A stretch of 7,423 nucleotides of DNA from Devosia sp. (GTDB taxonomy: Bacteria > Pseudomonadota > Alphaproteobacteria > Rhizobiales > Devosiaceae): contig JANXSI010000140.1 of the NCBI GenBank assembly GCA_025352765.1, positions 1 to 7,423 on the forward strand. The letters are read 5' to 3'. A model generated the notes under the pieces. The model was not told the DNA's origin. It saw only the letters and a program-made list of their open reading frames with translations, and did no database searches. The position numbers and the translations under genes are program-made. Positions 1 through 5,569 of the stretch are shown piece by piece; the stretch's first letter is position 1; every line of letters starts with the position of its first letter.

Positions 1-578
1 ATCGAGGCATAGACCGCGAGGGTCACCGCCATATTCATTGCGTTGCCGATGACGTAGCCGATCATCGTATGCGGACGGTGCACGGTCCAGTTGAAGCCGC
101 GCGCCGCGGCATACTCGAACAGCACGTCTTCCTGGGCATAGTAGAAATTCGGCCCGGGCAGGCGCGGGCTGCTCTCGAGGAACGGCGTGTAGGGCTTGAC
201 CTTGGCATAGTCCTCAAACGAGCCGAGATAGTGCTTCAACCCCGTGACCAGAGCCACGTGACGGAGCGGCGCCTGAGCCAGGCCCGCCAACAGGTTGCGG
301 ATCATCTGGGCGTTGACGCGGACGTTCTCGGCCTCGTTCGCCTGACGCGACCAGGTGCAATAGAAGACGTGCGTGACATCTGCCGCCGCCCGCAGCGCAG
401 TCAGACTGGCTTCGGCATCTTCCAGATCGACCGCAATGTGACGGTCGGACCAGGGCAGGTCGACGGCGCCTCGGGACACACTGACGACAGTCCAGCCCGC
501 CTGCTTGAGGCGCTGTGCCGTGTAGCTTCCGGACAATCCCGTTGCCCCGACGATCAATGCGGTGTTTTCGGTGGTCAT
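1..578 (-). CDS. PRISE-type SDR enone reductase (progesterone 5-beta-reductase/iridoid synthase-like), 3' end outside window
   Basis: An ATG at 578-576 opens a frame of 192 codons that runs off the left edge without a stop, so only the N-terminal part is visible; family members are usually about 350-390 residues. The protein begins MTTENTALIVGATGLSG, a Rossmann dinucleotide-binding motif (G11, G14, G17). Further on are TGLKHYLG (Lys115) and NFYYAQEDVLFE (Tyr147), then VHRPHTMIGY near 167-175. The Lys-Tyr spacing of 32 residues equals that of the catalytic Lys147 and Tyr179 of plant progesterone 5-beta-reductase, and the order of motifs matches the PRISE family. Known members are soluble NADPH-dependent enzymes that reduce activated C=C bonds of enones; the substrate here cannot be read. 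GAGAAA about 7 nt upstream is a modest ribosome site. It lies in the same orientation as the RND fragment but about 550 bp away, so it probably has its own promoter. Confidence 0.88.
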   Translation of the reverse strand, partial: MTTENTALIVGATGLSGSYTAQRLKQAGWTVVSVSRGAVDLPWSDRHIAVDLEDAEASLTALRAAADVTHVFYCTWSRQANEAENVRVNAQMIRNLLAGLAQAPLRHVALVTGLKHYLGSFEDYAKVKPYTPFLESSPRLPGPNFYYAQEDVLFEYAAARGFNWTVHRPHTMIGYVIGNAMNMAVTLAVYAS

Positions 579-1126
579 GTCAGTTTTTCTCAGTCTGCTC
601 AGGATGGGAGGCGCGCTTCGGGATTAGGGCGACAGGTGACCGGGACTTGCCCAAGGCAGACAATCTGGACCGTATCGTCTTCACCTCCGCACCCTCCCCG
701 GCGCGTCGTCCAGCCCATGCTCTCGGCGACCGGACCTTTCCGACGTCAAAAACCTAGCAAACTAATTCGGCCGTTCTCGTGCAGATTTCTCCGGAACGGA
801 TAAATCCCGGAGGGATCGTCAGATTGCGAACGGAATGTCTCGGCACCGGCCTGCACTGCGATGCACCGGTCCCGTGGTGGATGGGGACATGCCCACGCAC
901 CGTCGCTTAGCGGGCGCCCGAAATTCTGATCAGGGACTGTGAGGCGAACGCAGGCCCTGCGCAGCCAGGCAAGAGATAGTGGGCTAAAGCACTCTCGTGG
1001 CCCGGGGCCGAACATCGCCGCATGGGTCGGTATCAGGTCTACCGACGTCGCTGCATGCCCGGACGCAGCGAGCACTCGGGACCCCAACCCAGCCGTTCAC
1101 CAATAGCTGGGTCGCCCCGCAAGCGG
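579..1126. other. Gene-free stretch between the SDR gene and the RND remnant
   Basis: I recognise no gene on either strand; the open frames here have no familiar motifs or good ribosome sites. It should contain the minus-strand promoter of the SDR gene, but no convincing -35/-10 pair is visible. Two short dyads are present: CTCCGG (789-794) with CCGGAG (807-812) around an A/T-richer loop, and an imperfect CCGG...TGCA/TGCACCGG arrangement near 846-874. Either could be an operator or chance in GC-rich DNA. Confidence 0.5.
1087..1112 (-). terminator. Possible weak terminator hairpin after the RND remnant
   Basis: A perfect 7-bp inverted repeat, ACCCAGC (1087-1093) and GCTGGGT (1106-1112), with a 12-nt loop starts 15 bp beyond the RND stop codon. 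The position suits a terminator for minus-strand transcription. No T-tract follows on that strand, so intrinsic termination would be weak at best; it may instead be a 3'-end-stabilising stem or chance. Confidence 0.3.
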
Positions 1127-2659
1127 TCACGGTCGTGGCGCCGCCTGCTCGCCGGTCTCCGTCACCGTGGCCTTCCGAGCAAACCAACGGCGTCCGACGA
1201 GCATGAAGAAGGTCGGCACGAACAGCACGCCCAGTACAGTAGCCGAGAGCATGCCGCCCAGCACCGTGATCCCGATGGCATTCTGCGCGCCCGAGCTGGC
1301 GCCCGTGGCGAGTGCCAGGGGCAGGACACCCAGGATGAAGGCGAGCGAGGCCATCACGATCGGCCGAATGCGGAGGCGCGCCGCCTCAAGGATAGCGGCC
1401 CTCGCGTCCATCCCGGTCTGTTGGAGGTTCCTGGCGAACTCCACCATCAGGATGGCATTCTTGGCGGCAAGGCCGATCGTCGTCAGCAGCCCGACCTTGA
1501 AGTAGACATCGTTCGACTGGCCGAAGAGCTTAGCCGCGAGCAGCGCACCGAAAATGCCGACCGGCACGGCCAGTATGACCGCGAACGGGATCGACCAGCT
1601 TTCATAGAGCGCCGCAAGACACAGGAAGACGATGACGATCGCCAGCGCGTAGAGCAGGTTTGCCTGCGAGCCCGAGAGCCGCTCCTGGTAGGACAGCCCC
1701 GACCACGCCGCCGAGTAGCCACCCTGCATCTTGGCCGTCAGTTGTTGCATGGTGTCCATGGCGTCGCCGGAACTGACCCCGCTGGCTGCCGCGCCCTGCA
1801 CCGATACGGCCGCGGAACCGTTGAAGCGGGCGAGCGATGGCGCCCCTTGCGTCCACTGGGTCGTCGCGAACGCCGAGAATGGCACCATCTCTCCCGACTT
1901 GTTCCTGGCGTACCAGCGGTCGAGGTCCGTGGGCTGCATCCGATACGGCGCGTCACCCTGCACGTAGACCGGGCGCAGATTGCCGTTGTAGCTGAAGTCG
2001 TTGACGTTGTTGCCGCCGAACACGGTCCCCAAGAGGGCATTTGCGGCGCTGAGATCGACGCCCAGGGCACCTGCCCTCTCCTGGTCGATATCGACCTTGA
2101 GCTGGGTCTGGTTGGTGTTCGAACTGGCGCGGGCGCTCGACACCTTGCCGCTGCTGTTGGCCTGCTGCGCGAGGTCGCTCGCTGCGGCATTGAGGGCGTC
2201 GCGCCCCTGGTTGCCGGTATCTTGAAGATACATGGTGAAACCGTTCGACTGGCCGAGCCCGATGATGGCGGGCGGGGACAGCGCGAAGATCTGCGCGTCG
2301 CGCAGGCTCGCCAGTGCGGCGGAGGCCCGACCGGCAATCGCGGCGGCCGTCTGATCCTTGCCCCGGCGCTCGGCAAAATCCTTGAGGCGGACGAACGCCA
2401 TGGCGTTGTCTTCACCCGAACCGCCAAAGCCGAAGCCGATGGTCGAGAACACGCTCTCAACGTTCGCTTTCTCGGCCTCGAGGAAGTACTTTTCCACGGA
2501 CTTCACCACCGCGCCGGTGCGTGCGGCATTGGCGCCATCGGGCAGCGTGATCTGGGTGATCAGCACGCTCTGGTCTTCTTCGGGAATGAACGAGGTGGGC
2601 AGGCCGCTATAGATCCAGTACGCGCCGTAGTACGGCGGCTGCTTTAACGATTGCCGCAT
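1127..2659 (-). pseudogene. C-terminal half of an RND (HAE1/AcrB-type) multidrug efflux transporter, N-terminal half missing
   Basis: The 510-codon frame aligns from memory with the second half of AcrB/MexF-type inner-membrane proton/drug antiporters. SGLPTSFIPEEDQ (18-30) corresponds to the segment after TM7. Then come the porter and docking regions (NVESVF, DIDQERAGALGV, MVPFSAF), SYQERLSG before TM8, LYESWSIPF, and TTIGLAAKNAILMVEFARN with Lys400, equivalent to AcrB Lys940. The last helices and a normal hydrophilic tail end at a TGA (1127-1129). Family proteins are about 1,040-1,070 residues, so roughly 540 are missing, including TM1-7 and the TM4 aspartates of the proton relay. The apparent ATG at 2659-2657 has no good ribosome site, and the first ~12 codons do not resemble the family, so it is probably fortuitous. 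No adaptor (MFP) or outer-membrane gene is adjacent. It cannot work as a pump alone. Confidence 0.9.
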
Positions 2660-2724
2660 TTGCGCTCGCGCAGGATCGCGCCAAACTGCATGCCGGGGCG
2701 TCTACGTACGGGGCTCAGGGCTCG

Positions 2725-2754
2725 TTGCTAGTCCTCAGGGTAGGACGCTACATT
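2725..2754 (+). promoter_or_regulatory. Possible promoter with internal dyad upstream of the 67-aa gene
   Basis: TTGCTA (2725-2730) and TACATT (2749-2754) are separated by 18 bp and sit 28 bp before the proposed start codon, a plausible but weak sigma70-like pair. Between them lies a perfect 5-bp inverted repeat with a 6-nt loop, GTCCT (2731-2735) and AGGAC (2742-2746), placed where a repressor could block polymerase. Both readings rest on short matches and could be chance. Confidence 0.25.
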
Positions 2755-2781
2755 CGGCTTGGCGTCGGGGAGGACGGAGCC

Positions 2782-2985
2782 ATGAAGATTGAAGTGGTAG
2801 TTGACGGGAAGGTCGTGAGCACCGAATTCTATGTCCAGAACGCGGGGGTGCCGATTGACGTTAATCCCGGCAAGCTGGCCGCGCTCAGAACGGCGCTCGC
2901 GGAGAGGCGGCTTCTGTTGAGTCAGGCAATGCGGGCGAGCTTCAATGTCTTCGACAACGCCGGCAACCGGATCATCCGCCACTAA
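2782..2985 (+). CDS. Small protein of unknown function, 67 aa
   Basis: I do not recognise this protein. The frame is open further upstream to a TTG at 2725, but the ATG at 2782 is preferred: it follows a purine-rich ribosome site (GGGGAGGACGGAG, ending 2 nt before it) and gives a natural start, MKIEVVVDGKVVSTEF. The N-terminal 25 residues look like two short beta strands (KIEVVVDG and VSTEFYV). Residues 29-53 are probably helical (PGKLAALRTALAERRLLLSQAM), and FNVFDNAGNRIIRH suggests a final strand-turn-strand. There is no signal peptide, membrane segment, Cys pair or helix-turn-helix. The stop lies 12 bp before the duplicated CTAG of the IS701 element, which therefore left the gene whole. It is divergent from the RND remnant. 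Codon use looks like that of the surrounding GC-rich genes. Confidence 0.6.
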   Translation: MKIEVVVDGKVVSTEFYVQNAGVPIDVNPGKLAALRTALAERRLLLSQAMRASFNVFDNAGNRIIRH

Positions 2986-2997
2986 GGCCGCAAAGTC

Positions 2998-3001
2998 CTA
3001 G
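2998..3001. repeat. Left CTAG target duplication of the IS701-family element
   Basis: CTAG precedes the left inverted repeat and the same four bases follow the right one (4413-4416). IS701-family elements are known to duplicate 4 bp with a YTAR preference, which CTAG fits. Because CTAG is self-complementary and is flanked by C on the left and G on the right, the inverted repeat appears 5 bp longer than it probably is. Confidence 0.75.
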
Positions 3002-3016
3002 CACTACAGTTGCATT
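3002..3016 (+). repeat. IS701 left terminal inverted repeat
   Basis: CACTACAGTTGCATT is the exact reverse complement of 4398-4412. It ends 30 bp before the transposase start codon. TTGCAT at its inner end (3010-3015) could serve as a -35 box for an internal promoter with ATCAAT at 3033-3038, but the match is weak. Confidence 0.88.
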
Positions 3017-3023
3017 GTCTGCC

Positions 3024-3059
3024 GGGTTCTGAATCAATGGGCAACCATGATTCAGACCC
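3024..3059 (+). promoter_or_regulatory. Hairpin over the IS701 transposase start codon
   Basis: TCTGAATCA (3028-3036) and TGATTCAGA (3048-3056) are perfect complements. Allowing one bulged T, the stem extends to 12 bp (3024-3036 with 3048-3059). The 11-nt loop plus the stem base contain the start codon ATG (3047-3049). In a transcript reading in from outside, this fold would hide the initiation site, as known for IS10 and IS50 fold-back protection. A transcript starting inside the left arm would not form it. The regulatory role is inferred. Confidence 0.5.
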
Positions 3060-4410
3060 TGATGACTGGTGGCGCATCGATTGAGGACACCCTGGCGCTG
3101 TGGGCGTCGTCGTTGCGGGAGGCGAAGCGCCGCATCCGCCCGCTGTTCACGCAAGATCGTGTAGCGACATCGGCAGGCCAATTCCTCGATGCCCTGCTGG
3201 GCAACGAGCCGCGCAAGACGGGCTGGATGCGCGCTGAGTCAGCGGGCGATGGCGGGCCTTGGCGACAACAAGCCTTGCTGGGTCGCGGACGATGGGATGC
3301 CGACGCTCTGCGCGACATCGTCCGCGACTATGTCATCGAGCATCTGGGTGATAACGACGCGATCCTCGTGATTGATGAGACAGGTTTTCTCAAGCAGGGC
3401 AAAGCTTCCTGCGGTGTGGGACGGCAATACACGGGGTCGGCTGGCAAGGTCACCAACTGCCAGATCGGGGTGTTCGCATCCTATGTGTCGGACAAGGGCC
3501 ACGCCTTTATCGACCGTGCGCTCTACCTGCCCAAAGCCTGGACGTCCGATCCGGACCGGCTGACAGCCGCCCATGTGCCGGAGAGTGTGGCGTTTGCTAC
3601 CAAGCCGAGGCTGGCGGTGGGCATGGTCGCGGGGGCGATCGCGGCCGGTGTTCCGTTCGCCTGGGTGGCCGCCGACAGCGTGTATGGCGTAGGCGAACTC
3701 GAGGCGGCACTGCGTCGTGCCGGCAAAGGCTACGTCCTGGGCGTCAACGCCAACCACTGGTTCGGGTCATGGAGCGCCCGGATCGTTGTCGCAGGCGAAG
3801 CGAAAGACATTGCCGAGGCTCTGCCCGCCGAGTTCTGGAAGCGCCTGTCGGCCGGGCATGGCACGAAGGGCGAGCGGCTCTATGATTGGGCTTACTGCCC
3901 GCTGGCCGATCTCGATGCTGCCGAATTCGACGCCCCGGTTCCAGGCCTGTGGACCCGCGGCATGCTGATCCGGCGCAGCCTCGCTGATGGCGAACTCGCC
4001 TACTTCACCACCTGGTGCCCCAGAGGAACTCCCATCGAGACGTTGGTCGGGGTCGAGGGCGCGCGCTGGCGTGTCGAGGAAGGCTTCGAGACCACCAAGA
4101 ACGAACTCGGCCTCGACCATAACGAAAGCCGCTCCTGGCATGGCTGGCACCGGCACGTCTCCCTTGTCATGCTCGCCTATGCCATCATGGCCGCCGTCCG
4201 GCACCAGGCCAACGCCACAACGCCGAAAAAAACGATGCTGTCGCCACGGCAAAGCTCATCCGGTGGTCGGTTCAGGAAGTCCGCCGCCTCGCCGTGAAGC
4301 TCGCACAGCGCCGTATCCCAAGCGCATACATCTTCGCATGGTCCGTCTTCCGACGCGCCCATCAAGCCGCAGCACGTCAATCGCATCTCAAATCAAAAAT
4401 GCAACTGTAG
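3047..4410 (+). pseudogene. IS701-family DDE transposase, split by a -1 frameshift at an A7 run
   Basis: The first frame (3047-4297) gives 416 residues of an IS701-type DDE endonuclease that cuts and joins the element ends. VIDETGFLKQG holds Asp110 and VAADSVYGVGELE holds Asp210; VEEGFETTKNELGLDHNESRSWHGW holds Glu345, the likely third catalytic residue (Glu348 is possible). After ATTPKK (391-396) this frame turns into low-complexity sequence and stops. The -1 frame continues NDAVATAKLIRWSVQEVRR and ends SHLKSKMQL at 4410, a tail typical of the family. The switch is at seven A's (4226-4232); eight would give one frame of 454 residues, normal for the family. This is either a one-base loss or slippage-dependent expression. 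The N-terminal two thirds and all three catalytic residues are intact. The start at 3047 lacks a clear ribosome site; an ATG at 3062 is the alternative. Confidence 0.88.
4226..4232 (+). other. A7 run at the IS701 transposase frame switch
   Basis: The zero frame reads CCG AAA AAA ACG; the continuing frame reads GCC GAA AAA AAC GAT. This is not a perfect X_XXY_YYZ heptamer in frame, because the first slip would pair Lys-tRNA with GAA. A single-tRNA slip on the second AAA, or RNA polymerase adding one A in the run, would restore the full protein. A simple mutation or a sequencing homopolymer error is equally possible. Confidence 0.6.
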
Positions 4411-4412
4411 TG
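4398..4412 (+). repeat. IS701 right terminal inverted repeat
   Basis: AATGCAACTGTAGTG is the exact reverse complement of 3002-3016. It encodes the final codons of the transposase (Met-Gln-Leu-stop) in the -1 frame. Confidence 0.88.
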
Positions 4413-4416
4413 CTAG
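4413..4416. repeat. Right CTAG target duplication of the IS701-family element
   Basis: This is the second copy of the CTAG at 2998-3001. It directly precedes GTTCTGTTGACGAAG, the apparent left end of the IS5-family element, so the same CTAG may also be a target-site copy or terminus of that older element. Confidence 0.7.
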
Positions 4417-4472
4417 GTTCTGTTGACGAAGTGGATTCCCAAATCATCTGATCGCTGATTCAAGGTTGTTCT

Positions 4473-4685
4473 TTGAGGGGAGCGGCTTTGGTTCGTGGCT
4501 TGATGTCGGATGAGGAGTGGGGGTTCTTCGCGCCGTTGGTGATCGAGGCAGGTCCCCGGCGCGGTCGGCGTCCGCGTGACCACCGGCTGGTGCTGGACGG
4601 GGTGTTCTGGATTGCACGGACGGGCTCGCCCTGGCGCGATCTTCACGATCATTTCGGCAAGTGGAGTTCGGTCGTAAGCGCGTAG
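4473..4685 (+). pseudogene. IS5-family transposase OrfA, 5' fragment cut by IS66
   Basis: Codons 1-67 (to 4673) encode the N-terminal DUF4096-type domain of IS427-type transposases: LMSDEEWGFFAPLVIEAGPR, RRPRDHRLVLDGVFWIARTG and SPWRDLHDHFGKWSSV. From 4674 the frame enters the IS66 end, adds three codons and stops at TAG 4683-4685. A TTG at 4473 is chosen as start because AAGG (4462-4465) lies 7 nt upstream; an ATG at 4503 (codon 11) is the alternative but has no ribosome site. The gene continues in frame at 7193. As interrupted, this fragment has no catalytic residue and should be inactive in transposition. Confidence 0.85.
4666..4673. repeat. Left 8-bp target duplication of IS66
   Basis: GTTCGGTC occurs directly before the left IS66 end and again directly after the right end (7185-7192). 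Eight base pairs is the known duplication length for the IS66 family. The perfect match suggests a fairly recent insertion without later rearrangement at the ends. Confidence 0.95.
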
Positions 4686-4689
4686 GCGA
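4674..4689 (+). repeat. IS66 left terminal inverted repeat
   Basis: GTAAGCGCGTAGGCGA matches the reverse complement of 7169-7184 (GTAAGCGCGAAGCTGA) at 13 of 16 bases, with the outer nine identical. The GTAAGCG start is characteristic of IS66 ends. Confidence 0.9.
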
Positions 4690-4747
4690 CCCCATCTGGC
4701 GGTGTTGGTGAGGCGGCGGTACGGGATCTGCTGTTAAGGCAGTCTGG

Positions 4748-5155
4748 GTGTCAGCTTCTATGTCTGCGCATATGTCTGGAGATAGAAGCTTCCAGTTGCT
4801 CGAGGTTGGGCCGGAGCGCCTTGAGGCAAGTCCGGCGGCGCCGCGACGCCGGTGGTCGGCTGAGGCCAAGGCCCGGTTGGTTCAGGAAGCGCTTGATCCT
4901 GACGCGAACGTCTCGGCGATCGCGCGTCGCAATGGTCTGTCGCCAGCACAGCTGTTCGGCTGGCGCCGGCAGGCGGTGAGGTCGGGCGCGGTGCAAGCGC
5001 AGGGACGGGACGATGGGCCGGTTCGGTTCGCACGGTTCGACGCCGTATCGGCGGGGATGGTCGAGATCGTCATCGGCGAGATCGTTATCCGGGTCGGCGC
5101 CGATGTTGGAGCGGAGCACCTTGTGCGGGTGTTGCGGGCAATCCGATCGGCATGA
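4748..5155 (+). CDS. tnpA: IS66 family accessory protein TnpA (helix-turn-helix)
   Basis: The frame encodes 135 residues and is the first of the three IS66 genes. Residues 34-78 form the familiar helix-turn-helix: RRWSAEAKARLVQEAL, then NVSAIARRNGLSPAQLFGWRRQA, related to IS3 OrfA-type DNA-binding domains; it probably binds the element ends. The C-terminal part (MVEIVIGEIVIRVGADV) is the usual beta-rich tail. A GTG at 4748 is chosen because AAGG (4736-4739) lies 8 nt upstream; in-frame ATGs at 4760 and 4772 are alternatives without a visible ribosome site. The stop overlaps the tnpB start as ATGA, implying coupled translation. A 9-bp inverted repeat covers the start region. Length is normal for the family. 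Confidence 0.9.
   Translation: MSASMSAHMSGDRSFQLLEVGPERLEASPAAPRRRWSAEAKARLVQEALDPDANVSAIARRNGLSPAQLFGWRRQAVRSGAVQAQGRDDGPVRFARFDAVSAGMVEIVIGEIVIRVGADVGAEHLVRVLRAIRSA
4753..4790 (+). promoter_or_regulatory. Inverted repeat over the IS66 tnpA start region
   Basis: AGCTTCTAT (4753-4761) and ATAGAAGCT (4782-4790) are perfect 9-bp complements with a 20-nt loop. The left arm covers the ATG at 4760 and the loop holds the ATG at 4772; TATGTCTG is repeated directly at 4759-4766 and 4771-4778. It may be a translational control stem or a binding site for TnpA; both are inferences. Confidence 0.4.
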
Positions 5156-5496
5156 TCCCATCCGGAACGCGCGTGCTTGTTGCCAGCCATCCCATCGACT
5201 TCAGGAAAGGCCCCGACGGGCTGATGGCGCTGGTGCGCGATGCAGGCGCCGATCCGTTCAGCGGCGCCCTCTACGTGTTCCGGGCCAAGCGGGCCGACCG
5301 GATCAAGATCGTCTGGTGGGACGGAACCGGGCTTTGCCTTTACGCCAAGCGGCTGGAAAAGGCGGCGTTCTGCTGGCCTCGGATCGGGCACGCCGAAGTG
5401 CAGCTCAATCACGCCCAGCTGCTGGCGCTGCTCGATGGAATGGACTGGCAGCGGGTTCGGGCAGTGCCGCCAAGCCGGCCGCAATCGGTGGGGTAA
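5152..5496 (+). CDS. tnpB: IS66 family accessory protein TnpB (Orf2)
   Basis: This 114-residue protein is a textbook IS66 Orf2. HPIDFRKGPDGLMALVR lies near 13-29, DPFSGALYVFRAKRADRIKIVWWDGTGLCLYAKRLE occupies about 34-69, and the tail AQLLALLDGMDWQRV about 88-102. The family is required for transposition of IS66 elements such as ISRj-type and IS679, but its biochemical role is not established. The ATG at 5152 overlaps the tnpA stop (5153-5155), and no independent ribosome site is evident, so translation is probably coupled to tnpA. Its length is typical and no residue of the core motif is missing. Confidence 0.95.
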   Translation: MIPSGTRVLVASHPIDFRKGPDGLMALVRDAGADPFSGALYVFRAKRADRIKIVWWDGTGLCLYAKRLEKAAFCWPRIGHAEVQLNHAQLLALLDGMDWQRVRAVPPSRPQSVG

Positions 5497-5569
5497 AACC
5501 TGCGGCAGACTGACTCAGCCAACCACAATCCTGAGGCAATCCGGGCAGTTTTATGCTCTGCTGCTGGTC

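Larger units (their letters stand above)
3002..4412 (+). mobile_element. IS701-family insertion sequence, 1411 bp
   Basis: The element is bounded by perfect 15-bp inverted repeats: CACTACAGTTGCATT at 3002-3016 and its reverse complement at 4398-4412. It contains one transposase gene and is flanked by CTAG on both sides. Length, repeat structure, duplication size and transposase all fit IS701-family elements. The transposase stop codon (TAG, 4408-4410) lies inside the right repeat, so the last residues are encoded by the IS end itself. The boundaries are well supported; only the assignment of the CTAG to target rather than element rests on family knowledge. Confidence 0.9.

Noticed and set aside
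69..803. 244-codon plus-strand frame at the left end
   Set aside because: It lies opposite the SDR gene, whose Rossmann and Lys/Tyr motifs are clear; no recognisable motif in this frame.
1022..2647. 541-codon open frame on the plus strand
   Set aside because: It is antisense to the RND gene, has no family motifs and is Arg/His/Gly-rich, as expected for the opposite strand of a GC-rich gene.
1127..2659. RND fragment as a functional half-size transporter
   Set aside because: It begins after the position of TM7, lacks the TM4 aspartates needed for proton relay, and its apparent start has no ribosome site; a remnant is the simpler reading.
2782..2985. Toxin-antitoxin or IS passenger gene
   Set aside because: There is no partner gene, no known toxin or antitoxin motif, and the gene lies outside the IS701 inverted repeats.
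5240..5569. 110-codon N-terminal extension of TnpC
   Set aside because: It overlaps tnpB in another frame and does not resemble IS66 TnpC; the ATG at 5570 gives the family length.
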